Below are positions 55,890-64,000 of a stretch of DNA of 64,000 nt, piece by piece. The notes beneath the pieces were generated by a model. That model worked only from the letters and a program-made list of their open reading frames with translations, ran no database searches and was not told where the DNA came from. Location: contig NZ_QUOV01000001.1 in the NCBI RefSeq assembly GCF_003390395.1, positions 2,852,001-2,916,000 of the forward strand, in the 5' to 3' direction. Each line of letters starts with the position of its first letter. The stretch's first letter is position 1. Made by a program: the position numbers and the translations under genes. The stretch is from Thalassotalea euphylliae. Lineage in GTDB: Bacteria; Pseudomonadota; Gammaproteobacteria; Enterobacterales; Alteromonadaceae.

Positions 55890-56189
55890 ATGGGCGATAT
55901 TTATTTACTGTTGGGGATTTTCTTAATCGGTTGGTATTTTTGGTATTTACGAAAAGTTGCCGAAATCGCAAAGGTTCACGCCAAACGCCACTGCGAACAG
56001 CAGGGTTTACAGCTAATTTCTGTGTTCCGCAAAAGCGCAATGCCACGCTTTAACAAGCGACAAGGCTTTTATATTCGCAGTCTGTTTGATTTTGAGTTTA
56101 GTGGTGATGGTGAATCCAGTGCCACTGGCACAATGGAGCTATACGGCTTAAAACTGAATGACGTTAATATGCCCGCATACCGGATATAA
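55890..56189 (+). CDS. DUF3301 family protein, 99 aa
   Basis: One N-terminal membrane helix (~3-20, IYLLLGIFLIGWYFWYL) followed by a small domain with HCEQQGLQLISVFRKSAMP and FDFEFSGDGESSATGTMELYG, which fits DUF3301. Unknown function; its co-occurrence with DUF3549 and YqcC suggests a shared cell-envelope or membrane-linked role (inference). ATG at 55890. Terminator at 56234. Confidence 0.85.
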   Translation: MGDIYLLLGIFLIGWYFWYLRKVAEIAKVHAKRHCEQQGLQLISVFRKSAMPRFNKRQGFYIRSLFDFEFSGDGESSATGTMELYGLKLNDVNMPAYRI

Positions 56190-56233
56190 TCAACCAATTA
56201 GCGCTTAGAACTCTCTTCTTTAGCAGCATTAAT

Positions 56234-56270
56234 AAAGCGAAAATCAGCATAGGCCGATTTTCGCTTTTTT
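56234..56270. terminator. Terminator between the DUF3301 gene and mmsA
   Basis: Stem aaagcgaaaatc/gattttcgcttt (56234-56245 and 56255-56266) with 9-nt loop and T6 on the plus strand. It may also serve the converging mmsA transcript. Confidence 0.87.
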
Positions 56271-56307
56271 GTTTCTACGTTTTACTTTTTGCTTTAGACA
56301 ATAAACC

Positions 56308-57810
56308 CTATTTTAAGCTGATGGTGGTATGTACCTCAGAGCCATCTTGATGGTCTGGTTCAAACCAACGTGCGGTGACTGATTTGGTTTGCGTCCAAAA
56401 ACTAATCACTTGCTTGCCGTTCGGACCTAAATCACCCAACTTTGAACCACGTGAACCAGTAAAGCTAAAATAAGCAACTGGTACTGGAATGGGTACGTTA
56501 ATTCCCACTTGGCCTACATCTATCTCATTTTCAAACTTGCGAGCATACCAACCGCTTGAGGTAAAAATAGAGGTGCCATTACCGTTCGGGTTAGCATTGA
56601 TAATAGCGATAGCATCATCAAGGGTTTCCGCTTCCAACACACAAAGTGCTGGGCCGAAAATTTCCTGAGTATAGATATCCATATCCGTGGTCACTTTCGA
56701 AAACATGGTCGGGCCCACAAAGTTACCTTGTTCATAGCCTTCAACCACACAATTGCGGCCATCAACAAGCAATTCAGCCCCTTGCTCAACACCTGAGTCG
56801 AGCAACCGTAAAATACGTGCTTTCGCTTGTGGCGATACCACTGGGCCTAAATCAGCATCGCGCTGTGAGCCTGGCCCTACTTTTAAGGCTTTGGCTCGCT
56901 GTGCTATTTCAGGTAACCAACTTCTGGCCTCTCCTACTAAAATCGTGACAGGGTTTGCCATACAGCGCTGCCCTGCTGCGCCAAAAGCTGAGCCTAATAA
57001 ATCGTTAATCGCTCGGTCTTTATTGGCATCAGGCATGATCACCATATGATTTTTGGCGCCCATCATCGCCTGAGCGCGTTTACCATGCTGGCTTGCATGG
57101 TTATAAACATGAGTACCAACATGGGTTGAACCAATAAAAGATACCGCTTTAACGTCTTGATGTTCACACAATGCATCCACTACCTCTGGGCCTCCATGTA
57201 CAACATTAATCACGCCAGCAGGAATACCGGCTTCTAGTGCCAATTCAACAAAGCGGATCGTTGATGATGGGTCTTGCTCAGATGGTTTAAGCACAAAGGT
57301 ATTGCCACACGCAACGGCTGGCGGGAACATAAACGCAGGTAGCATTACTGGGAAGTTAAACGCAGTAATACCAACACCAACACCTAGTGGCTTATTCAGT
57401 GTGTACGTATCCACGCCAGTGGCCGAATTGTTGGCCATTTCGCCAAGCTGTAATCGGGTGATAGCACAAGCATTTTCAACTGCTTCCAGCGCCCTGCCGA
57501 CTTCACCTTCGGCATCTGGTAAGGTTTTACCATGCTCTAAGGTGATCAGCTCGGCAATTTCGCTGGTGTGGTCGCGCACTAGTTCTTGAAAGCGCACCAT
57601 AATGCGCATGCGATTAGTTAATGACACTTGCGACCATGTCTTAAATGCTTGTTTAGCACTAGCAACCGCTGCGGCAACCTCTTGTGGTGTCGCCATTGGC
57701 ACTTGTGCTACCACCTCTTGAGTGGCTGGATTTAGCACATCTAACCAAGTATCCGTTGCAGATTGCACTTTTTCGCCGCCAATAATTAGCGGAATTTTTC
57801 GGATCGTCAT
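56308..57810 (-). CDS. mmsA: CoA-acylating methylmalonate-semialdehyde dehydrogenase, 500 aa
   Basis: NAD-dependent enzyme of valine and myo-inositol/beta-alanine catabolism making propionyl-CoA (or acetyl-CoA) from methylmalonate (malonate) semialdehyde. ALDH fold with catalytic Cys in [16 protein letters not shown] (~278-293) and the MmsA-type [24 protein letters not shown] start; [19 protein letters not shown] fits this subfamily. Length typical (~500 aa). ATG at 57810. Divergent from a LysR gene, which probably controls it. Assignment firm, exact substrate range inferred. Confidence 0.92.
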   Translation of the reverse strand: MTIRKIPLIIGGEKVQSATDTWLDVLNPATQEVVAQVPMATPQEVAAAVASAKQAFKTWSQVSLTNRMRIMVRFQELVRDHTSEIAELITLEHGKTLPDAEGEVGRALEAVENACAITRLQLGEMANNSATGVDTYTLNKPLGVGVGITAFNFPVMLPAFMFPPAVACGNTFVLKPSEQDPSSTIRFVELALEAGIPAGVINVVHGGPEVVDALCEHQDVKAVSFIGSTHVGTHVYNHASQHGKRAQAMMGAKNHMVIMPDANKDRAINDLLGSAFGAAGQRCMANPVTILVGEARSWLPEIAQRAKALKVGPGSQRDADLGPVVSPQAKARILRLLDSGVEQGAELLVDGRNCVVEGYEQGNFVGPTMFSKVTTDMDIYTQEIFGPALCVLEAETLDDAIAIINANPNGNGTSIFTSSGWYARKFENEIDVGQVGINVPIPVPVAYFSFTGSRGSKLGDLGPNGKQVISFWTQTKSVTARWFEPDHQDGSEVHTTISLK

Positions 57811-57889
57811 AACTTGTCTCTAGGCTTAACTTAATATGAGGTCATAGCGCTACGGTAACGCTTAGTGCTGCTGCCAACAACAAGTATAA

Positions 57890-57907
57890 ACGCAAGATAC
57901 CTTGCGT
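57890..57907. promoter_or_regulatory. Inverted repeat in the mmsA/LysR promoter region (candidate operator)
   Basis: acgcaag (57890-57896) and cttgcgt (57901-57907), a perfect 7-bp inverted repeat with 4-bp spacing. A third half-site-like ttgcaag follows at 57910. LysR regulators bind such dyads in divergent promoters. It is placed 80 bp before mmsA and 64 bp before the LysR start. Confidence 0.5.
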
Positions 57908-57970
57908 ATTTGCAAGCATGCTATTTTCGCTTTTATAATGCCTTAATTATTGTGCCCAAGAGCGCTATCA

Positions 57971-58876
57971 ATGGCAGAGCAGATGAACTGGGAAGATTTA
58001 CGGATATTTTTAGAAGTTTCACGCGCTGAAAAGCTATCAGTCGCGGCGCGCCGGTTGGGGATCGACGCATCAACCGTTTCTCGGCGTTTGCACCAACTAG
58101 AAACCAGCTTGTCAGCACAGCTATTTGAGCGAACAAGCAATGGCCATGTATTAACGCCTGACGGCAAATTATTGGTGGCTAGAGCGAGCAAAATGGAGCA
58201 AGATGCAACATTAGCCTTTGAACAAATTGCCCTTCACAATACCAGTGAACACGGCACGGTGCGCATCGGCGCAACAGAAGCATTTGGCAATCATTTTATC
58301 GCCCCAAATTTAACTGGCTTACAAACCAATCATCCAAAAATAGAAGTAGAGCTGTTGCAGTTCGCCCGCGATGTCAAAATCAGTCGCAATGAGGCAGACA
58401 TCGCTATTATGGTTGAACGCCCGAAAAGTACCTCGATGATCATCACTAAACTTACCGATTATCAGCTACAAATTTATGGTAGTCGTAAAAATCAACATCA
58501 TTACCAACACTTAGCCTTATCACAATTACCTAGCCAGCCATGGGTGAGTTATGTTGATAACTTATTATTTACCGAGCAGCTTAGCTACTTAGATGAAGTC
58601 GCTGAAAATATAAAACCAGTATTTCGCAGCACCAGTATTATCAGCCAATACAGCGTAATAAAATCAGGTTTAGGGATAGGTATTCTACCATGCTTTTTAG
58701 CGGAGCAAGATGCTGAGCTTGTAAAGCTTGTCGCCGATGAAGTTACCATTACCCGTAGCTTATGGTTAGTTACTCACCCTGAGCTTAAACGCCTAGAACG
58801 CGTTGCCATTGTCTGGGAATACTTAAAAACACTTACCAAAGAAAAACAGCATTTGCTGCGTCCTCAGGCTAAATAA
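57971..58876 (+). CDS. LysR-type transcriptional regulator, 301 aa
   Basis: N-terminal winged helix-turn-helix (WEDLRIFLEVSRAEKLSVAA, then STVSRRLHQLETSLSAQLFER) and a substrate-binding effector domain (~95-290, VRIGATEAFGNHFIAPNL). The ATG at 57971 gives MAEQMNWEDLRIFLEV; a GTG seven codons earlier is possible but has no better ribosome site. Divergently arranged with mmsA and sharing a dyad in the gap, so it is probably a regulator of mmsA and valine catabolism. Ligand unknown. Confidence 0.87.
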   Translation: MAEQMNWEDLRIFLEVSRAEKLSVAARRLGIDASTVSRRLHQLETSLSAQLFERTSNGHVLTPDGKLLVARASKMEQDATLAFEQIALHNTSEHGTVRIGATEAFGNHFIAPNLTGLQTNHPKIEVELLQFARDVKISRNEADIAIMVERPKSTSMIITKLTDYQLQIYGSRKNQHHYQHLALSQLPSQPWVSYVDNLLFTEQLSYLDEVAENIKPVFRSTSIISQYSVIKSGLGIGILPCFLAEQDAELVKLVADEVTITRSLWLVTHPELKRLERVAIVWEYLKTLTKEKQHLLRPQAK

Positions 58877-58918
58877 ACCTTGGAAAGCTTAATAAGTGAA
58901 GGCATCAAAGAAGGTACA

Positions 58919-59443
58919 TTAACCTAACTGAAATACGCTTACCGGCTCATCAAAAGCATCAGCAACCAAATCGGCATCTGCTTTATTAAAACCCAATTTG
59001 CGTAAAAGTTGCTGTGAGGCGTCATTATCGACACTAGTTACCGCCAGTACAGGGCGAATATCAGAAAAGTGCGCAAGCACTCCTTCGGCCGCTTCAAACG
59101 TATAACCTTTTCGGTAATACTGCGGTAGCAAAGCATAACCGATATCTGGGTATGGCATGTTATCTCGTTGCAATAAGCCACAAAGGCCAATGACCTTTGG
59201 TTGCGCGTCAGTTTGTGATAAAGAGTTAAGGTCTGGTGACAACTCCATTGCCAACATACTAAAGCCATGAGTTTCTTGGCAAAGCATTGGCCCCTGCTCT
59301 AGATAGGCAATAGCATCTGCTTGAGTGCGAATACCTTTATCGGCGACATTGCGGATAAAATCTGGCTGGCTAAAAATATCAATCACAAATTGCCAGTCAT
59401 CTAATATCAGTGGTCTGAGTGTTAACCTTTGGGTTGTGATCAT
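58919..59443 (-). CDS. GNAT family N-acetyltransferase (RimJ/RimL type), 174 aa
   Basis: Acetyl-CoA-dependent N-acetyltransferase fold: TTQRLTLRPLILDDWQFVIDIFSQPDFI at the N-terminus, VIGLCGLLQRDN strand and the pyrophosphate-binding loop YYRKGYTFEAAEGVLAHF (~109-126), the variant of QxxGxA typical of this group. Resembles ribosomal-protein or small-molecule acetyltransferases; target not predictable. ATG at 59443. Convergent with the LysR gene. Confidence 0.85.
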   Translation of the reverse strand: MITTQRLTLRPLILDDWQFVIDIFSQPDFIRNVADKGIRTQADAIAYLEQGPMLCQETHGFSMLAMELSPDLNSLSQTDAQPKVIGLCGLLQRDNMPYPDIGYALLPQYYRKGYTFEAAEGVLAHFSDIRPVLAVTSVDNDASQQLLRKLGFNKADADLVADAFDEPVSVFQLG

Positions 59444-59537
59444 CTCTAGATAATTCCCTATACCTTAATTGTTTCTTCTTAGTTGCTTCTTCTTAATTAA
59501 TTATGTCTTTCTATTTATTATCTTTATATTCAGTGCC

Positions 59538-60344
59538 TTAATTAGGCTGAGGTTTACTATTGTTAATAAACACTTGATAACGTTCTAGCGCATCAGCTCG
59601 CCCTAGATTTGGCTGGCAAACACTTTTCTGATATTGGAAGTTAAACAAATCAAACCACAATGACAAATGCTCACTTGCTTGATCATCACCATTTAATGCA
59701 AGTAGCTGAGCAGCCACTTGCGCTGTCGAAAACTGATTCTCTACCTCAGCTTCACGAATATAATTAGCCGATAGATTTTCTGCTTGATTACTTTCATTTT
59801 TCAGCAAGTCAGCGCCCGCACTAACACTGACAACGGGGAAGTTATCTAAATAGGGGCTTTTACGAAACATTTTTTTCGCTTCACGCCAGCTACCATCCAA
59901 TAACACAAATAGTGGTGTTTTCTGCTTTCCTACTTTTTGTTCGTTAATGCCTTCGCCAGCGACTTTAGGAACTTGATTCAGATAAACCTGTCTAGGCACA
60001 ACCGCATATTGCTCAGGAAAAATAACATAAGGTTGATAACGAGGATCTGTGAGTAAAGCTAGCAACTGGGTATTGGGCTCAGTACGTGACCAAATAAACG
60101 CCGATGTATTGGGTACCACATCAGCAATTAAACGCGCAGTATTACTCGGTTTAAGCACTTCAGCATCATGCATGATAATTGCGAAATGTGCACTAGCGAG
60201 AGAGGGCTGGCGCAAATGGCAAATACAATTATCGCTAGCTAGCTGACAATACTCGCAGCGCACCACTTTTTTGCCACGCGCATTAAATGGTTTAGTGCTA
60301 ATACCTTTGCGGTAGCGATATAATTGTTGCACTGAGTGGTTCAT
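59538..60344 (-). CDS. tapT: tRNA-uridine aminocarboxypropyltransferase (DTW domain), 268 aa
   Basis: Transfers the 3-amino-3-carboxypropyl group of S-adenosylmethionine to uridine in tRNA (acp3U47 in E. coli TapT/YfiP). N-terminal zinc-binding-like cysteines in RCEYCQLASDNCICH (~30-44), then LKPSNTARLIADVVPNTSAFIWSRTEP (~64-90), which is nearly the E. coli sequence. The DTW motif region is LLDGSWREAKKMFRKSPYLDN. Longer than E. coli (232 aa) by an insertion at ~190-205. ATG at 60344. Confidence 0.9.
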   Translation of the reverse strand: MNHSVQQLYRYRKGISTKPFNARGKKVVRCEYCQLASDNCICHLRQPSLASAHFAIIMHDAEVLKPSNTARLIADVVPNTSAFIWSRTEPNTQLLALLTDPRYQPYVIFPEQYAVVPRQVYLNQVPKVAGEGINEQKVGKQKTPLFVLLDGSWREAKKMFRKSPYLDNFPVVSVSAGADLLKNESNQAENLSANYIREAEVENQFSTAQVAAQLLALNGDDQASEHLSLWFDLFNFQYQKSVCQPNLGRADALERYQVFINNSKPQPN

Positions 60345-60484
60345 AGTTGATATTTACTGTATGGCTTGCGAGGGTACATTGGTTTGAGTCTTACTTTGCA
60401 TTAGTGAGAAAGCGCATTAAAATTGCCAAATGTTACCGCCAAGCTAAGTAATTCAGCACTATTCTACTGCGAACAAGGTAAAAC

Positions 60485-60772
60485 GTGAAGTTTACGCACT
60501 ACGACTTAGGAATTCTAATAAAAAATCAGGTTGTTGAAGTATCGTTGTCTGGCAACGCCGCCAACGTTTACTTGATGGAATCAAGGCACTTCCAAGAATA
60601 TAAAAAAGCGCGTAAACGCTTTGGGATTGGCGGTCTGATGATGCACACACCCGTTCGACTTATTGTGCCACACTCAGGCCATTGGCTAGTGACATTGGAT
60701 TTCGGTGGTTTTATTGGCAAGGTAGACAGTAACGTTAAAGTTTACCCCGCCAATACCAGTATTGAACTTTAA
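60485..60772 (+). CDS. DUF1883 domain protein, 95 aa
   Basis: Short protein matching DUF1883: MKFTHYDLGILIKNQVVEVSLSGNAANVYLM and VRLIVPHSGHWLVTLDFGGFIGK are the typical segments. No signal peptide or membrane helix. It probably folds as a small beta-rich domain; a function is not established. A GTG at 60485 with aaggt upstream is used as start. Single gene. Confidence 0.82.
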   Translation: MKFTHYDLGILIKNQVVEVSLSGNAANVYLMESRHFQEYKKARKRFGIGGLMMHTPVRLIVPHSGHWLVTLDFGGFIGKVDSNVKVYPANTSIEL

Positions 60773-60911
60773 TTTTAATTGGCTTTCTATCTAACCTGCC
60801 CTTGCACAACAGCTGGGCTTAAATTCTTTGGCAAAGAACAAGATAGATAGAGAGCAAGGTAGACAATGAGTAAGATAGACAAAAGTTCGAGAAGGCAGGC
60901 TAACGGCCCAA

Positions 60912-61721
60912 CTAAATTTTGTTGTTATGATGAGCCGATACTTCTAACAAATCAAAATCAGCAAGTTCACTAATCTCATCACGCATCCGCTCTTCTAACT
61001 CATCAATAACAACAATTGATTGACACAAAGCATCTGCTTTGGCTTCCAGCAACTCAGCACGGGCTTCCATTTGTTGTTCGATATCGGTGCCAAAATTTTC
61101 CATTCGAGTCTCTAAAGCTTCCATATCACCGCCAGCAAACAACATTTCCTGTCCTACGGCGATAAGCAAAGAACCAATCGAGTCTTGAATAGCGCTTTCG
61201 ATGGTGTCTTCAACACGCTCTTCAAAATCTTCCCCTAAGAAGTCTTCGCCAATAGCACCATTTTCATCAAAGCGAATGCCAGACTCCAATGAAAGGCGAG
61301 TATCCAATTCACTGCCCAGCTTGTTTAATTCTTGTGTAAGGTTATTGGCGAGGTTATTGCCCTCGCCTAGCAATCCATTAAACGCTAAATTAACGCCTTC
61401 TGTAGCCAATGCAATTCCCTCAATTGCGATACCTTTAACCTCTGGTACCACTGCGCGAATGCTGTCAGCGTAATCTGCGACCAAAGCTTCTTGATGAGCT
61501 GCTAAAGAAACTTCTTCACCGTTCACTAAAAGAGTATTTTCTCCAACAATTTTATATAACACTTTGTCATTTTTTGTGAACTCTATGACCTCATGGTTGA
61601 TATACATGCCGGTTTCTAGGTTGACATCACATGCATCGCTATTAATGTCGTGAGCCGATGATGTTGCAGAAATTAGGGTTGCTGAAATTAGGGTAACACT
61701 GGCCGCCGTTAATTTTTTCAT
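60912..61721 (-). CDS. YggN-like periplasmic protein (DUF2884), 269 aa
   Basis: Signal peptide (~1-23, ending in SATSSAHD), then DACDVNLETGMYINHEVIEFTK, the opening typical of YggN/DUF2884. The next half (~110-250) is strongly acidic and helical with coiled-coil character (EEDFEERVEDTIESAIQDSIG, EQQMEARAELLEAKADALC). Two cysteines at residues ~32 and ~231 may pair. Periplasmic; function unknown. ATG at 61721. The gap of 190 bp before the DUF1883 gene holds no feature. Confidence 0.85.
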   Translation of the reverse strand: MKKLTAASVTLISATLISATSSAHDINSDACDVNLETGMYINHEVIEFTKNDKVLYKIVGENTLLVNGEEVSLAAHQEALVADYADSIRAVVPEVKGIAIEGIALATEGVNLAFNGLLGEGNNLANNLTQELNKLGSELDTRLSLESGIRFDENGAIGEDFLGEDFEERVEDTIESAIQDSIGSLLIAVGQEMLFAGGDMEALETRMENFGTDIEQQMEARAELLEAKADALCQSIVVIDELEERMRDEISELADFDLLEVSAHHNNKI

Positions 61722-62067
61722 TATTCTATCCTTAACCTTAAGTTCGTTGCATTGCTATTGACCTATAAGCAAATGCTGTTCAATAAGTCGTTATCAGCAA
61801 CTTTCGTTTCAATTCCAATGCCATATATTTTTACCTTTTAAAACAAAATCTTAACTTAAGCCCATCAGAGTCAAAAAATTATATTTCCAATATATTGGCT
61901 ATATTTCCTAAGTTTTAGTTATTTTAAAAAGTAAAAGTAGAAATGAGGTCAATAATAGTCATTAGCAAGCACGTGCGTATGTGATAACGTGAATCTTTGA
62001 CTTATAGCAGTAGGTATATGCTATGCACTTGGCTTACTGAGAGGCTAAAGAAAGTGTTAGCGACTAA
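61722..62067. other. Intergenic stretch, 346 bp, with no supported feature
   Basis: Divergent promoter region between the YggN-like gene and dgkA. Very AT-rich between 61830 and 61935 with poly-A/T runs. I see no gene, no RNA gene and no clear inverted repeat in it. Confidence 0.5.
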
Positions 62068-62472
62068 ATGAAAACAATGACGCAACCAATAGATTATTCA
62101 AAAAAACCTAATGGCACAGGTATAACACGTATTTTCAAAGCAACTTACTGCTCTTACAAAGGTTTCAAGGCAGCACTATTGCATGAAGCGGCTTTTCGCC
62201 AAGAGTTAGTAATATGTCTAATCCTCACCCCAGTCGCATTTTTCTTAGCGGCTTCAAGCTCACAATTATTAATACTATTGATAACCTTAGCATTTGTACT
62301 GTTTGCTGAACTTATTAACTCGGCACTAGAAGCTTTAGCCGATAAAATCAGCACAGATCATGACGAGCTTATTGGTAGAGCAAAAGACTTAGGCTCGGCT
62401 GGTGTCACGGTTGCCTTTGGTATGTTGATTTTATGCTGGGGTTATATTGCTTATGAGCGATTTTTCGCATAA
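62068..62472 (+). CDS. dgkA: Diacylglycerol kinase, 134 aa
   Basis: Small trimeric membrane enzyme recycling diacylglycerol to phosphatidic acid. Three helices (~47-65, ~67-87, ~113-130) and the conserved FAELINSALEALADKIS (~79-95), where E. coli DgkA has the catalytic VEILNSAIEAVVDRI. RAKDLGSAGV (~104-113) is also typical. The N-terminus is about 15 residues longer than in E. coli (121 aa); an in-frame ATG four codons in is possible. Single gene. Confidence 0.92.
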   Translation: MKTMTQPIDYSKKPNGTGITRIFKATYCSYKGFKAALLHEAAFRQELVICLILTPVAFFLAASSSQLLILLITLAFVLFAELINSALEALADKISTDHDELIGRAKDLGSAGVTVAFGMLILCWGYIAYERFFA

Positions 62473-62573
62473 GAGAATACAGGTTAAGTGACGTGCACTC
62501 TTCAAGCTAACAGCTAACACCACAATGCTGATATAAGACTTGAGAGCTGTGAAGGTGAAGCCGCTCTCATCAG

Positions 62574-63929
62574 TTAATGAGCGTCTACAGAAAGGTTGCG
62601 CATCCACTTCTTTGACCATGTGCGCCAACCAAACAAAATAAGCTTTGCAACTTCTTCGCTGTAGGCGACTAAGGCTACCCAAATAAGTGGCAGGTTCCAA
62701 ACCGTCGCCGCAATATAGGTCAGCGGAATACTTACCGCCCACATGCCAAATATATCAGTTATCATGCAAAACTTATTATCTCCGCCAGCACGAATAACGC
62801 CGAGTGCCAACGTCATGTTACATACTTTTAGCCATGCTCCCAGTGCAATTAGCGTAAATACTTGGTGAGCTGTTGCTAGTGTTTGTGCTGACATATTCTC
62901 ATACGGGCTGAAGATAATTCCTTCGAGCAATAACGCCAAACCACCTAAACCAATTGCGACAACTGGACAAAGTACAAAGAAGGATTTAGCGACCTGCCAG
63001 GCTTGCTCAAAGGCATCAGCCCCAAGCTTTTGACCCACCATAATCGAGCAAGCAGAAGCTAAACCAAAAAATATGGATAAAAATATTCCTTCAATTGGTG
63101 AAAGCAAACTCATCACCGCAAGGGCTTCTGTACCTAATTGCCCGTAGATAAGTTGATACATGAATGTACCGATAGACCAGATGCCAAAACTCATCATCAT
63201 TGGCCAAACTAACTGAAATAGATGCCACCAAGCACGCCGATTCGCCAACAGGCTAAGGTCGCCACTTTTTGGCGCTAATAAATGGCGATGTTTGATTAAA
63301 AATTGCCAAATAATCGCTAAGTGCAGTGCTCTCGATATTAATGTTGCCCAGGCAGCCCCTTCTACTCCAAGTGCAGGTATTCCAAAGCCGCCATTGATAA
63401 GCCAATAATTAAGGATGATATTGATCACTATAGCGACACAACTAAATGCTAAGGGCAGTTTGACCTGACCAATGCTGCGCAGTGCGTTTTCTACAATCAA
63501 TATTAGGCCAACAAAGATCAAACTCGGCATGGTAATCCAAAGGTAAACCTCACCAAGCGCAATAACCTCTGAGTCAGATGAAGCCCAGCCGATGACGAGA
63601 TCAGCAGTATAAAAGTTAACAATGGCTATCGGGGTAAATGCTAACAGTGCAAAAACAGACGCTATCTGAATGCTACGGCGAATTCTGTCACTTTTACCAG
63701 CCCCGAAGTATTGCGCCGCTAAAACACCCACGCCCCATGAAAGGCCTGTCGCAATAACCAAAACTACAAACTGAATACGATTACCTAAACCCACAGAAGC
63801 CACTGCTGCATTGCCAAGGTGACCAACCATCACAACATCAATCATACCGAGTAGTGTGACTAACATATTTTGCAGAGAAATCGGCCAAGCAAGTTTGATC
63901 GTTTGCCGTAATTGCGAAGAAGAGGTCAT
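62574..63929 (-). CDS. MATE family efflux transporter, 451 aa
   Basis: Inner-membrane antiporter with 12 predicted helices in two homologous halves. MATE signatures: LAWPISLQNMLVTLLGMIDVVMVGHLGNAA (~15-44), WGVGVLAAQYFGAGK (~60-74) and the second-half VWPMMMSFGIWSIGTFMYQLIYGQLGTEA. It probably exports cationic drugs or metabolites against H+ or Na+; substrate unknown. ATG at 63929. Convergent with dgkA; nothing recognisable lies in the last 71 bases of the window. Confidence 0.9.
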   Translation of the reverse strand: MTSSSQLRQTIKLAWPISLQNMLVTLLGMIDVVMVGHLGNAAVASVGLGNRIQFVVLVIATGLSWGVGVLAAQYFGAGKSDRIRRSIQIASVFALLAFTPIAIVNFYTADLVIGWASSDSEVIALGEVYLWITMPSLIFVGLILIVENALRSIGQVKLPLAFSCVAIVINIILNYWLINGGFGIPALGVEGAAWATLISRALHLAIIWQFLIKHRHLLAPKSGDLSLLANRRAWWHLFQLVWPMMMSFGIWSIGTFMYQLIYGQLGTEALAVMSLLSPIEGIFLSIFFGLASACSIMVGQKLGADAFEQAWQVAKSFFVLCPVVAIGLGGLALLLEGIIFSPYENMSAQTLATAHQVFTLIALGAWLKVCNMTLALGVIRAGGDNKFCMITDIFGMWAVSIPLTYIAATVWNLPLIWVALVAYSEEVAKLILFGWRTWSKKWMRNLSVDAH

Positions 63930-64000
63930 TTATAGAAAGGAAAATATATATAGAAAGCAACAAGCTGATATTCTAGTGATATTTAACGTATATTGCTCGT

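Overview
The window looks like a piece of chromosome from a marine gammaproteobacterium of the order Alteromonadales, probably close to Colwelliaceae (Thalassotalea/Colwellia type). That is an inference from moderate AT-richness, protein similarity I recognise by eye, and the gene neighbourhoods; no 16S gene is present. Most of the window is conserved core chromosome. The accessory part is one ~4 kb island at 6.9-11.04 kb plus three small transposon-like repeats.

Layout. 1-0.8 kb: start of a TonB-dependent receptor with a Fur-like site. 1.07-2.57 kb: a voltage-gated-type cation channel and a GloC-type hydrolase. 2.9-6.9 kb: an NSS transporter, a membrane diguanylate cyclase and rmuC. 6.9-11.04 kb: the island. 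11.1-20.6 kb: class I fumarase, pabB-nudL-sdaA (the same order as in E. coli), cysB, two conserved small proteins, and an SPFH protein paired with an Arc/MetJ-like protein. 20.7-25.4 kb: astB, a dicarboxylate/amino-acid symporter and tilS. 25.6-46.7 kb: one long minus-strand block in the classical order rpsB-tsf ... pyrH-frr-uppS-cdsA-dxr-rseP-bamA-skp-lpxD-fabZ-lpxA-lpxB-rnhB-dnaE-accA, joining translation, isoprenoid, phospholipid, outer-membrane and lipid A synthesis; two unrelated genes sit between tsf and pyrH. 47.2-52.6 kb: a DsbA-like protein and map-glnD-dapD, divergent from rpsB. 52.9-64 kb: a lipoprotein, truC-yqcC, DUF3549-DUF3301, mmsA with a divergent LysR regulator, a GNAT enzyme, tapT, DUF1883, a YggN-like protein, dgkA and a MATE transporter.

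The island between rmuC and the fumarase gene is the most unusual region. I read it as a remnant of an integron gene-cassette array without an integrase (a CALIN-like locus). Two cassettes can be recognised because the bases at each cassette start are the exact reverse complement of the bases that open its attC site (gttagtagttt/aaactactaac and gttaggcgac/gtcgcctaac). The attC sites have been hit three times by insertion sequences. An IS3-family element (7645-8924, with a 3-bp target duplication) lies in the first attC. The end of a second copy (10958-~11035) lies at exactly the same offset in the second attC. An IS110/IS1111-family element (8992-10396) lies at the 3' edge of the first attC, and removing it restores a normal attC end. 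The non-coding tail of the IS1111 element is where a guide (seek/bridge) RNA is expected. It contains a 10-nt string identical to the IS/attC junction.

Other structure includes two 160-bp inverted-repeat elements 24 kb apart with only 5 differences and TTA duplications, a different ~145-bp inverted-repeat element flanked by CTAG, an S2 leader RNA before rpsB, and candidate operators for Fur, ArgR and a LysR regulator.
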